Origin: Lachnospiraceae bacterium
GTDB taxonomy: Bacteria > Bacillota > Clostridia > Lachnospirales > Lachnospiraceae
Direction: 5' to 3'
DNA: 37,500 bases
Assembly (NCBI GenBank): GCA_024693925.1
Contig: JAILKH010000087.1
Location: 1 to 37,500 of the forward strand
The notes under the pieces were generated by a model. It was not told the DNA's origin, did not search any database, and worked only from the letters and a program-made list of their open reading frames with translations. The translations under genes and the position numbers were made by a program. This document shows, one piece after another, positions 1 to 8,516 of the stretch (position 1 is the stretch's first letter; the number at the start of each line of letters is the position of its first letter).

Positions 1-3000
1 CCTGAAGCAAAAGAGCCTGAAAAGATTCAAAAACCAAAGAAATCTGATAGAGTTCGGCAGGTAAAGGAATCCGAAAAAATCAGTGAAGTAAAGGAATCCG
101 AACAGGTACCTAAAGCAAAAGAGCCTGAAAAGATTCAAAAACCAAAGAAATCTGATAGAGTTCGGCAGGTAAAGGAATCCGAAAAAATCAGTGAAGTAAA
201 GGAATCCGAATCGATAGCTGAAGCAAAAGAGCCTGAAAGATTTAAGGAAGTTAAAGAACCGGTACAGGCAAAGGAAGCAAAGGAGTCGGGAAGAGCTAAA
301 AAGGAATCATTAAAGAAAAAAAGAAAAAAAGCAATAACCGAAGATATTGGAAAAGATGGTTTGGAAAAATCCGAACCGGAAGATAAGATCATTATAAAAT
401 CCGATGAATTAAAGAAGAAAAATCGGAGAACAAAGAAGGCATTAAACGATATAGGAGCAAAAACTGCAGAGGAAACCGAAGCGTCAAAGACGGATAAAAA
501 AGAAAAAAAACCGGTTAAAAGAGCTTCGGAAGCAAAGAAGAGGAGATTATCAAAAAAAGAAGCTGAAGACAAGATCCTTGTAAGAAAAGATCAGGAAAGC
601 GAAAATGAACTTTCTAAAAGGTCTGTAAAGCAAGGCAAGATTAAAGCTGAAAAGAATTCCGGAAAGAAAGAAAAGAATTTCGAAAAGAAAGAAAAGAAAG
701 AAAAGAAATCGTCAAGTTCAAAGGCCGGCTTTTGGGCTCTCTTGAGAAAGGAAAACAACTCCGGTAATGTTAATACTCATATTAAGCCGGAGAGTGAAGC
801 AAAGCAAAAAAGTAAGGATAACAGTGAGCCGAAAGTTATAAAAACAAAGAAAGACAGAGTAAGTGATTTTCGTTTAAAGAGCGCAGACTGGAAAGACCAT
901 AAGGTTATTGAAAAAACCAAAAAAACAGTTTCATTCAAGGAAAGAAAAAAACAGCTTGCGGGAAGAATAAAAAAAGTGACTCCGCTTCAGTGGTCGATCG
1001 CAGCCATGGCCCTTGTGATATTTGTATCAGGGATTATGACATCCGCGGTATATGCAAATTATCAGGGAGAACAAAATAAAGCGATCGCATTGGCAAGTCT
1101 TAATCAGTATAAAGAGGATGAAAGTTATGTTGCGGCAGTGGAAACCGTTACCGAGGAAATGATCCCCGAAGCTGTGGAAGAAGCGGAACCTGTAGAGGTT
1201 AAAAGTCTTTTCCTGGAGATGTCATCTGTGGAGAAGGATCTTAAAATTAAGCTTGTTGATGAAGAAGACACTCTTGTAAAAGATGTTACCTGGAGTGTTA
1301 CCGTATCCGAAAATGAAGAATTGGAAGAGGAAGCCGGGGCAGGAGAAAATCCAACAGACGAAAATTCTGTAGATGGTGCCGGTAAAGTATATGAAGATGA
1401 TGACAGAGATGGAGTTATTTATATCACAGATATAGCTGCAGGCGATTATTCGGTAACTGTAAATCCCAGTGATGCTCTTGCGGATTATATTTTGCCGCAG
1501 GAGAAACAGCTTGTTTCGGTAAAGGCCACAATTGAGTATAAAGTTATAGCAAATATTAAAGATGAGATAAAGACGGAGAAAGAAGTAAATGTAGCTCTCG
1601 AGGATCCTAATGGTAATCAGGCGGCAGATGTTGAAACATCTTCTCCGGCTGTTAAGGATACTGTTGAGTGGTGTGAATCCACCCAGATCACAAACGGTGA
1701 GGAATATGTAGAGGCCACGCCTGATATAAGTAAGACTGCAGTTTCGGTAAAAAAGAATACCGGTTTATTGGTTGCGCTTAAAAATGTCGGTTTAAATGCA
1801 AGAAAGAATCTGCAGAAGGGTACTTTGCTGGGCTTTAAGCTTCCATTGGGATATCTGGTCGCAACGGAGGAATCCGCTGACGGAATATCTCAAAATGAAG
1901 CGGAAATACCGACAGAAACACCTACTTCTACGCCGGAGGTTACAGAGATACCGACACAGACTCCAACACCAACACCAACTCCAACAACTGTTATTGATAA
2001 TGAGATCATTGCAGATCCTGTTATAATCACACCTACTCCTACGCCTGTTCCTGCGGAGGAGAGCAGTTTATCGATATCCGGAACGGGAACGGTTATTGTG
2101 GGCTCAAGTATTACTCTTTCGGCATCTTATTCACCCTCAAGTGCTACGGTTACCTGGCGTATGTCGGATAGTGATATAGCAGCATTAACGGATAATGGTG
2201 CTACCTGTATGATCACCGGGAAAAAGGCGGGAACAGTTACTGTTACCGCTGTGTGCAGTAACGGAAAAGAGACGTCTATGACGGTTACCGTAAGCAATGG
2301 TGAATATAGTGATGATGCAAAACTTTATGATGCAAGTAAGAATTTATTGTATGTAAAAGATGGTGACAACTATCGCGAAGCAACGTATGGGGATTATAAG
2401 AGTGGTATTTTTTCCACTTACTACCGTAAACAGGAAGGATTTTTGTATACGGGCTGGCAAAATATAGAAGGAAAAACCTATTATTATACCAGCGATCACA
2501 ATTATGTTACCGGAGATCAGATAATACAGGGGATTAAATATTCATTTGGAATTGATGGTGTACTGGCAACCGGGTCCGGTGTTCTTGGTATTGATGTTTC
2601 AAAGTATCAGCCTAATATTAATTGGGCTTCGGTTAAGGCGTCGGGAGTAAGTTATGTTATAATTAGATGTGGATACAGAGGAGCAAGTACAGGTGTTCTT
2701 ATTCAGGATCCGTATTTTACGTCACACATTAAAGGTGCAAAGGCAGCAGGTTTAAAAGTTGGTGTTTATTTCTTTACAACGGCATTAACGGAGGCTGAGG
2801 CCGTAGAAGAAGCAAGTATGTGTGCGGCGTTATGTTCCGGATACGGAATTAATTATCCGATATTTATGGATTGTGAAACCAGTTCAAGACCGGGATATAA
2901 TTCCCTGTCAGCGGCCCAAAGGACACAGATAATAAAAGCCTTTTGTAACACTATCAGATCAGCGGGATATACTCCGGGTGTTTATGCCAATAAAACCTGG

Positions 3001-3177
3001 TTTACAAGTTATATAAATACCTCGTCTTTATCGGGATGTAAGATATGGCTGGCACAGTATAATTCTGCCGGACCGACCTACTCCGGACGTTATGATATAT
3101 GGCAATATACATCAAAAGGAAAGGTTGATGGTATAAGCGGGTATGTTGATATGAATCAATCTTATCTTGGATATTGA
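1..3177 (+). CDS. Membrane-anchored GH25 lysozyme-like protein with Lys/Glu-rich cytoplasmic region (5' partial)
   Basis: The frame is open from base 1, so the start lies upstream; the TTG at 361 is not credible as a start. About 1,058 codons are visible. Order of parts: a Lys/Glu-rich, probably disordered stretch with 108-bp repeats (1-975); one membrane segment (about 985-1056), preceded by basic and followed by acidic residues, so the N-terminal part should be cytoplasmic; an acidic extracellular region with a possible SpaA/Ig-like fold (about 1200-1900); a Thr/Pro linker (1900-2060); a bacterial Ig-like (Big_2) domain (about 2068-2304); a degenerate choline-binding-type repeat (about 2437-2577); and a GH25 domain (2578-3174). 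The GH25 catalytic residues are visible: Asp at 2593 in GIDVSKYQ and the Asp-x-Glu pair at 2869-2877. The family cleaves peptidoglycan between MurNAc and GlcNAc. It stands just before the polysaccharide locus, so a role in wall remodelling is inferred. Confidence 0.9.
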   Translation, partial: PEAKEPEKIQKPKKSDRVRQVKESEKISEVKESEQVPKAKEPEKIQKPKKSDRVRQVKESEKISEVKESESIAEAKEPERFKEVKEPVQAKEAKESGRAKKESLKKKRKKAITEDIGKDGLEKSEPEDKIIIKSDELKKKNRRTKKALNDIGAKTAEETEASKTDKKEKKPVKRASEAKKRRLSKKEAEDKILVRKDQESENELSKRSVKQGKIKAEKNSGKKEKNFEKKEKKEKKSSSSKAGFWALLRKENNSGNVNTHIKPESEAKQKSKDNSEPKVIKTKKDRVSDFRLKSADWKDHKVIEKTKKTVSFKERKKQLAGRIKKVTPLQWSIAAMALVIFVSGIMTSAVYANYQGEQNKAIALASLNQYKEDESYVAAVETVTEEMIPEAVEEAEPVEVKSLFLEMSSVEKDLKIKLVDEEDTLVKDVTWSVTVSENEELEEEAGAGENPTDENSVDGAGKVYEDDDRDGVIYITDIAAGDYSVTVNPSDALADYILPQEKQLVSVKATIEYKVIANIKDEIKTEKEVNVALEDPNGNQAADVETSSPAVKDTVEWCESTQITNGEEYVEATPDISKTAVSVKKNTGLLVALKNVGLNARKNLQKGTLLGFKLPLGYLVATEESADGISQNEAEIPTETPTSTPEVTEIPTQTPTPTPTPTTVIDNEIIADPVIITPTPTPVPAEESSLSISGTGTVIVGSSITLSASYSPSSATVTWRMSDSDIAALTDNGATCMITGKKAGTVTVTAVCSNGKETSMTVTVSNGEYSDDAKLYDASKNLLYVKDGDNYREATYGDYKSGIFSTYYRKQEGFLYTGWQNIEGKTYYYTSDHNYVTGDQIIQGIKYSFGIDGVLATGSGVLGIDVSKYQPNINWASVKASGVSYVIIRCGYRGASTGVLIQDPYFTSHIKGAKAAGLKVGVYFFTTALTEAEAVEEASMCAALCSGYGINYPIFMDCETSSRPGYNSLSAAQRTQIIKAFCNTIRSAGYTPGVYANKTWFTSYINTSSLSGCKIWLAQYNSAGPTYSGRYDIWQYTSKGKVDGISGYVDMNQSYLGY
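7..239 (+). repeat. 108-bp in-frame tandem repeat, two copies plus a partial third
   Basis: The copies are 7-114 and 115-222, with a 17-base remnant from 223. Within each unit the first 96 bases are identical between copies and only the last 12 differ (103-114 against 211-222). The period is exactly 36 codons, so the repeat adds residues without shifting the frame. Each unit carries the VKESE motif twice, showing an older shorter repeat inside it. The array may extend left of the window. Confidence 0.93.
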
Positions 3178-3207
3178 TCATTAATATATTAAAAAGGAAG
3201 TATTGAA

Positions 3208-3765
3208 ATGGGCAAGATAATCGTAGAAACATGTGATATTAAGGGACTTAAAGTCATTACACCAACGGTTTTTGGAGATGAAAGAGGTTACTTTATGGAA
3301 ACCTATAATTATAATGACTTTAAAGAAGCAGGTATAGATTATAATTTCGTTCAGGATAATCAGTCCGCCTCCAAGAAAGGTGTATTAAGGGGCCTTCATT
3401 TTCAAAAAGATTTTCCTCAGGACAAGCTTGTAAGAGTGATCAGAGGAGAGGTTTTTGATGTTGCGGTGGATATGAGAACAGGCTCTGATACATACGGAAA
3501 ATGGTTTGGGGTCAGGTTGTCCGAGGAAAATAAAAAAATGTTTTTTATTCCGAAAAATTTTGCTCATGGATTCTTGGTTTTATCGGATTATGCGGAGTTT
3601 GTATATAAATGTACGGATTTTTATCATCCGAATGACGAGGGCGGAATAATGTGGAATGATCCGGAAATAAATATTGAATGGCCGATCGAAGAAGGTTTGA
3701 AGCTTACAATATCGGAGAAGGACACAAAATGGCCGGGTTTTAACGAGATAAGAAAGGACAGATAA
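3208..3765 (+). CDS. rfbC: dTDP-4-dehydrorhamnose 3,5-epimerase family protein (RmlC-like)
   Basis: A 185-residue cupin enzyme of normal family length. RmlC converts dTDP-4-keto-6-deoxyglucose to dTDP-4-keto-rhamnose in the cytoplasm. Visible family motifs are RGLHFQ with the presumed catalytic His64, DVAVDMR (84-90), the FAHGF stretch with His120, Tyr133 in EFVYKCTDFY, and NDEGGIMWNDPEI near the end. The ATG at 3208 follows AAGGAAG at a good distance, 30 bases after the lysozyme stop. The partner genes rmlA, rmlB and rmlD are not in the window, so either they lie elsewhere or this is a related epimerase for another deoxysugar. It heads the polysaccharide gene run. Confidence 0.88.
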   Translation: MGKIIVETCDIKGLKVITPTVFGDERGYFMETYNYNDFKEAGIDYNFVQDNQSASKKGVLRGLHFQKDFPQDKLVRVIRGEVFDVAVDMRTGSDTYGKWFGVRLSEENKKMFFIPKNFAHGFLVLSDYAEFVYKCTDFYHPNDEGGIMWNDPEINIEWPIEEGLKLTISEKDTKWPGFNEIRKDR

Positions 3766-3771
3766 GTCGGT

Positions 3772-4761
3772 ATGTCCGAAAAGAAAAGATTTATAACCAT
3801 TGTTACTGTTGCAGTGGTTATACTTAATATTTATATTATCTTTCATCATAATCCTTTAGCGGACAGAACACAGGAAATAATCAAGAAGATCGTTTCCTGT
3901 GTTATTTTGGAAGGATTTTATATAGTTTTTATTAAAATGTATGATAAGATAATAGTTCTTCCGGTGGAATTATATCAAAACAGAAAATTAATATGGAAAC
4001 TGGCAAAAAATGATTTTAAAACCAGATATGCAGGTTCCTATCTGGGTATAGTATGGGGGTTTGTGCCTCCGGTCATTACAGTATTGCTTTATTGGTTTGT
4101 ATTTGGAGTTGTAATGCCCGGGAGGGCCACAAACATAAAGGGTGATATGGAATTGCCGTATATTCTTTGGCTGATAGTGGGAATAGTTCCCTGGTTTTAT
4201 TTTTCGGAAGCCCTGTCCGGGGGGACGAATGCGTTGCTGGAGTATAACTATCTGGTCAAAAAGGTTGTTTTTAAGATAAGTATACTGCCTATAATTAAAA
4301 TTTTATCATCATTATTTGTTCATATATTTTTTGTTTGTTTCACATTGATATTATTGGCCTGTTACGGATATTTTCCGGATCTGTATACGTTGCAGCTTAT
4401 ATATTATTCTTTATGCATGTTCGTTTTTGTTCTTGGCTTAAGTTATATAACTTGTTCTCTTATAGTATTTTTCAGGGATTTAGGACAGATAATATCTATA
4501 GCATTACAGGTGGGAATATGGGCAACCCCCATACTTTGGAATTTACATCTTTTGGATAATAAGCCGGTTGTAAGGTTTTTGATCAAATTAAATCCCATGA
4601 CATATATAGTGGAAGGATATAGAAGTTCCATATTTGACAAAATGGGATTTTGGGAGAATTTTTATTCGACAGCTTATTTTTGGATACTTACAGCAGTTAT
4701 ATTTGCCGTCGGTGCGCTTGTGTTTAAACGTCTTAAGGTTCATTTTGCAGATGTTTTATGA
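3772..4761 (+). CDS. wzm: Polysaccharide ABC exporter, permease subunit (Wzm/TagG/RgpC-like)
   Basis: A 329-residue ABC-2 type membrane protein with about six core hydrophobic segments. The family entry motif is visible from about residue 75: LAKNDFKTRYAGSYLGIVWG, followed by a Pro-rich membrane turn. The C-terminal NPMTYIVEGYRSSIF stretch is also typical. It forms the channel through which undecaprenyl-linked glycan leaves the cytoplasm, with the ATPase encoded at 4834. The N-terminal 70 or so residues, with two additional hydrophobic stretches, precede the usual start of the family. An internal ATG at 3937 would remove most of it but has no close ribosome binding site, so 3772 is kept. Only 6 bases separate it from the epimerase gene. 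Confidence 0.9.
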   Translation: MSEKKRFITIVTVAVVILNIYIIFHHNPLADRTQEIIKKIVSCVILEGFYIVFIKMYDKIIVLPVELYQNRKLIWKLAKNDFKTRYAGSYLGIVWGFVPPVITVLLYWFVFGVVMPGRATNIKGDMELPYILWLIVGIVPWFYFSEALSGGTNALLEYNYLVKKVVFKISILPIIKILSSLFVHIFFVCFTLILLACYGYFPDLYTLQLIYYSLCMFVFVLGLSYITCSLIVFFRDLGQIISIALQVGIWATPILWNLHLLDNKPVVRFLIKLNPMTYIVEGYRSSIFDKMGFWENFYSTAYFWILTAVIFAVGALVFKRLKVHFADVL

Positions 4762-4833
4762 TGGGAATATAATATAATAATAAGAGTATATAAATGGTTT
4801 TAACAGTTTATTGATCAGGGTGAATCATACGAT

Positions 4834-6120
4834 ATGGATAATGAGGAAAAGATTGCAATCAGTGTAAACAATCTTACAAAAATATATAAGCTTTATGACA
4901 GAAACAGGGATCGTCTCAAGGAAGCACTTCATATAGGGAAAAATATAAATTTCAGAGAACACTATGCTTTAAATGATGTAAGCCTTAATGTATATACAGG
5001 TGAGACAGTCGGAATAATAGGAACTAACGGGTCCGGCAAGTCTACAATTCTTAAGATCATTACAGGTGTTCTGAATCCCAGTTTCGGCGAAGTGAAAATA
5101 AACGGAAGAATATCGGCGCTATTGGAGCTTGGTGCCGGATTTAACATGGAATTTACCGGTATAGAAAATATTTATCTTAACGGTACAATGATAGGTTTTA
5201 CGGAAGAAGAGATAGATGCTAAATTACAGGATATATTGGATTTCGCGGACATCGGTGATTTTGTGAATCAAAAGGTTAAAACATATTCCAGCGGAATGTT
5301 TGTACGATTGGCATTTGCGGTGGCTATAAATATCGATCCGGAAATACTTATAGTGGATGAAGCATTATCTGTCGGAGATGTTTTTTTTCAAAATAAATGT
5401 TATCGTAAATTTGAAGATTTTAAAAAACAGGGAAAAACTATTTTATTTGTAAGCCATGATCTGTCGTCTATCAGTAAATATTGTGATAGGGTTGTTTTGC
5501 TTGAGAAGGGAAAGAAAATAGGTGAAGGAAGTCCGAAAGAAATAATCGATATGTATAAAAAAGTACTCGTCGGTCAGCTTGATAAGCAGTCTAATACCGC
5601 AAAAAGTGCGGCTATGAACAAGAGTACTAAATGGAAAGACAGAATGCAGCTTAATCCCGATAAAGATGAATACGGAAGCGGTCTTGCGGAATTTGAAGAT
5701 TATTGCGCTTACGATAAGACGGGTGAAATCACGAATACTATAATTAAGGGTGAAGAGTTTACAGTTAAGGTAAAGGTAAGATTTTTTGAAACCGTTCAGG
5801 ATCCTATATTTGCCGTTTCATTTAAAAATATGCAGGGAACGGAAATAACAGGAACAAATACTATGTTTGAGAAAATTGTTACAGGTACTCCGGGGCCGGG
5901 AGATGTTATGGTTGCTACATTTACTCAGAATATGAGTTTGCAGGGTGGTGAATATTTGATTTCATTAGGTTGTGTAGGTTACAGAGAAGGTGAGTTTACC
6001 GTATATCACAGGTTGTATGATATTTTTAATCTTACGGTTATCTCATCAAAAAACACTACCGGATTTTATGATATGGATAGCGTTGTTGTTGTCGGTAAAG
6101 AAGAGGATTTTTCAGAGTGA
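4834..6120 (+). CDS. wzt: Polysaccharide ABC exporter ATPase with C-terminal polymer-binding domain (Wzt)
   Basis: A 428-residue protein. The ABC ATPase part has Walker A GTNGSGKST (63-71), signature YSSGM (151-155), Walker B ILIVDEA (171-177) and the switch His208. YSSGM in place of LSGGQ is characteristic of polysaccharide exporters. Residues from about 270 to 425 form an extra beta-rich domain like Wzt-C of E. coli O8/O9a, which binds the modified non-reducing end of the finished chain. Streptococcal RgpD-type or TagH-type ATPases have different tails, so this extension is informative. The start ATG at 4834 follows AGGGTGA. The 72-base gap upstream is AT-rich with TATAAT-like strings (4768-4778) but no convincing -35. 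The next gene encodes a likely chain-capping enzyme, which fits cap recognition. Confidence 0.92.
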   Translation: MDNEEKIAISVNNLTKIYKLYDRNRDRLKEALHIGKNINFREHYALNDVSLNVYTGETVGIIGTNGSGKSTILKIITGVLNPSFGEVKINGRISALLELGAGFNMEFTGIENIYLNGTMIGFTEEEIDAKLQDILDFADIGDFVNQKVKTYSSGMFVRLAFAVAINIDPEILIVDEALSVGDVFFQNKCYRKFEDFKKQGKTILFVSHDLSSISKYCDRVVLLEKGKKIGEGSPKEIIDMYKKVLVGQLDKQSNTAKSAAMNKSTKWKDRMQLNPDKDEYGSGLAEFEDYCAYDKTGEITNTIIKGEEFTVKVKVRFFETVQDPIFAVSFKNMQGTEITGTNTMFEKIVTGTPGPGDVMVATFTQNMSLQGGEYLISLGCVGYREGEFTVYHRLYDIFNLTVISSKNTTGFYDMDSVVVVGKEEDFSE

Positions 6121-6169
6121 TCAAATTACACGGATAATAAGAAATATTTGGTACATAGCGGGATACGAT

Positions 6170-8482
6170 ATGAATAAAGAAAAAATGGAAGCCATAGGCA
6201 ATGTGATTCTAAATTATAAATTTTATAAAGGTGAGGATTTTTATTCGGAGGGAATAAATGAAGATCTTTTGCTGGAATATGTAACTGATAATGATGAGGA
6301 TGATTATCCTCATATTATACAGAACACCAGATCCTGGTCTGTTATGTATCATTTGTCAAATGTTCGTGAGAATATATGTAGTTTTTTACCCATATCCAAT
6401 ACCAGTCGTGTGCTTGAGATCGGTTCCGGTTGCGGAGCGGTTACCGGTTGTATCGCGAGTCTGGCAGAGCACGTTACCTGTATAGAACTCAGCAAAAAAA
6501 GAAGCATGATAAATGCGGTAAGACACAAACAATTAAGTAATATAGAGATTTTGGTGGGAAATATTGAAGATATAGAGCCTAATCTGGAAGAAAAATATGA
6601 TTATATTATGCTTATCGGAGTTTTGGAATATGCAGGAAGTTATATTAATTCCAAGAATCCGTATAACGAGCTTTTGAGCAGGGTTAAAACACATCTTAAA
6701 AGGGATGGTAAGCTGGTAATCGCAATAGAAAATCAACTTGGACTTAAATATTTTGCCGGTTGTAAAGAAGATCATACCGGGAGAATGTTTGAAGGGATAG
6801 AAGGTTATCCCAATACTTCCGGTGTAAGAACCTTTTCAAAAAACGGTTTATTAAAGTTACTGTCTTCCTGTGGATATTCTTCAAGATTTTATTATCCTTA
6901 TCCGGATTATAAATTACCGCATACAATATATTCTGATATGAAGCTTCCCGAATGCGGAGAGCTTAGTACCAATATGAGAAATTTCGATGCTGACAGAGTT
7001 GTGACATTTGATGAAACCAGAGTTTTTGATACCTTTATAAGAGAGGGTAAGTTTGAGGAAGTGTCCAATTCTTTTTTGGTAGTTGCTACACTCAATGATA
7101 TAGATGAAAAAGAAGTATTTCCTGTTTATGCTAAATATTCAAGCGAAAGGGCTGCTGAATATCGGATAGCAACTATTATTTTGGCAGATAAAGCAGGAAC
7201 TCATAAAAAGGTTTACAAACGTCCTTTGAACCAAAAAGCAAATGCACATATAGACAGTATTTACGTAAATTATCTGGCTTTAAAGAAAAGTCTGGACGGA
7301 ACGGGTTTTAAGCCCAATGAATGTAACCGCTTAAACGATGAAGATGTTTATGTTGCCATGGCTGAAGAAGGTGTAACTGCGTTAAGGGGAATAGGACTGG
7401 AATATATTGACGGAATAACGTTTGAAGCATATCTTGATGAACTTGAAGAAAAAGGTGAATACGAGAGAATGCTGTTGCTTATGAAGCAATATGAGTCAAT
7501 GATATATTCGGTAAGTAACAGGAAATTTGAGAATACAGAAGAATTTAAGAAAGTATTTGGAGAAGAAATAGAGGAGAATTATATGTCTCCGGAGGTTTCG
7601 GATCTGGATGTTATCTTTACGAATATAGTATTTGACAAAAATAAAAAGGAGAACGGTGAATGGAATCTTATTGATTACGAATGGACTTTTGGTTTTCCCA
7701 TTCCTTCGAAATTTATTATATACCGCTCATTGTTTTATTATCTGGAAACCCATAAAGATTCACAATTTTTCAGGTATATAAAAAAAAGAGGACTTGATTT
7801 TTATGCCGAGTTTAAAATATCATCGGCGGAGAAAGAACTTTTTAAACGGTTAGAGAAAAGCTTTCAGTTATACATTGTAAAAGGAGCACCGTCGCTTGAA
7901 GTGATGCATGAGCTCATGCCGGTGCAAACCGTTGAATTAAGGGATATTGCATCAAAAGAGTTTTATTTCAGAAATCTTAATAATCCGGAAATTTTTTATG
8001 GAAGAGATTTCAATTTTACCGGAGATAAGAGGCTTTATGTATTTGCTCAAAATAATAATCATCGTTTGTCTATAGAAATACCCCTCGATCCGGAAATGAC
8101 TACTCTTCGTTTTGATCCTACGGAATACAGATGTATAGTAAGTATAGAAGAAATAGAGGTAAGAAATAAAAACGGAGAGGTGACAGGTGTGGAGGAGTTT
8201 CTGACCAATGGTTATGAGGGGACAAACAAGTCGATTTTATTTGATGTTGATGATCCACAGATATATTTTTATGGTCTTCCGGCGGGGAATAAAGTATTAT
8301 GTATTAAATATGTTGTATCTATGCCGGATATAGAGGTTTTTAAGATGCTGAAACAGTTATTTGCGGAAAGGGCGGAAAAAGAAAAAAAGCAGACAGAGCT
8401 TAAAGATAAGCTGTTAAATAAATTGGGAAGATCAAAGGGAAATCCTATACCGGCGGGGCTTAGAAAGGTTAAAGGATTTTGA
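6170..8482 (+). CDS. SAM methyltransferase fused to kinase-like domain, possible WbdD-type chain terminator
   Basis: A 770-residue multidomain protein. Residues 60-270 form a class I SAM methyltransferase: motif I is VLEIGSGCG (81-89), with a MLIGVLEYAG acidic/hydrophobic strand and a FEGIEGYPNTSGVRTFS segment. Residues about 320-560 look like a protein-kinase/APH fold: Lys350 in KVYKRP, the catalytic-loop pattern DLDVIFTNIVFD with Asp480 and Asn485 (the usual His is Asp478), and the metal-binding Asp502 in LIDYEW. A beta-sandwich-like region with LRFDPTEYRC follows, then a charged helix (about 728-757). WbdD of E. coli O9a has the same methyltransferase, kinase, coiled-coil order and also sits with Wzm/Wzt. 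The reading frame is open to 5990 inside wzt, but that extension does not resemble a real N-terminus; ATG 6170 is preferred, ATG 6188 is possible. Confidence 0.8.
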   Translation: MNKEKMEAIGNVILNYKFYKGEDFYSEGINEDLLLEYVTDNDEDDYPHIIQNTRSWSVMYHLSNVRENICSFLPISNTSRVLEIGSGCGAVTGCIASLAEHVTCIELSKKRSMINAVRHKQLSNIEILVGNIEDIEPNLEEKYDYIMLIGVLEYAGSYINSKNPYNELLSRVKTHLKRDGKLVIAIENQLGLKYFAGCKEDHTGRMFEGIEGYPNTSGVRTFSKNGLLKLLSSCGYSSRFYYPYPDYKLPHTIYSDMKLPECGELSTNMRNFDADRVVTFDETRVFDTFIREGKFEEVSNSFLVVATLNDIDEKEVFPVYAKYSSERAAEYRIATIILADKAGTHKKVYKRPLNQKANAHIDSIYVNYLALKKSLDGTGFKPNECNRLNDEDVYVAMAEEGVTALRGIGLEYIDGITFEAYLDELEEKGEYERMLLLMKQYESMIYSVSNRKFENTEEFKKVFGEEIEENYMSPEVSDLDVIFTNIVFDKNKKENGEWNLIDYEWTFGFPIPSKFIIYRSLFYYLETHKDSQFFRYIKKRGLDFYAEFKISSAEKELFKRLEKSFQLYIVKGAPSLEVMHELMPVQTVELRDIASKEFYFRNLNNPEIFYGRDFNFTGDKRLYVFAQNNNHRLSIEIPLDPEMTTLRFDPTEYRCIVSIEEIEVRNKNGEVTGVEEFLTNGYEGTNKSILFDVDDPQIYFYGLPAGNKVLCIKYVVSMPDIEVFKMLKQLFAERAEKEKKQTELKDKLLNKLGRSKGNPIPAGLRKVKGF

Positions 8483-8516
8483 TGTATAATGGTATAAATA
8501 TGGGGATAATGTGAAT

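Noticed and set aside
7-239. CRISPR-like repeat array
   Set aside because: Repeats are directly adjacent, 108 bases long, in frame and coding; there are no spacers or cas genes.
135-572. Minus-strand open frame of 145 codons, rich in Ser and Phe
   Set aside because: It is the complement of a Lys/Glu-rich repeat region, where AAG/GAA codons prevent stops on the other strand; no start signal or family resemblance.
361-3177. TTG at 361 as the start of the lysozyme-like gene
   Set aside because: The same frame is open without a stop back to base 1 and has the same Lys/Glu-rich composition, so the gene starts outside the window.
5990-6169. N-terminal extension of the methyltransferase-kinase into wzt
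   Set aside because: The added residues are an out-of-frame shadow of the wzt tail, with no ribosome binding site; the protein character changes at ATG 6170.
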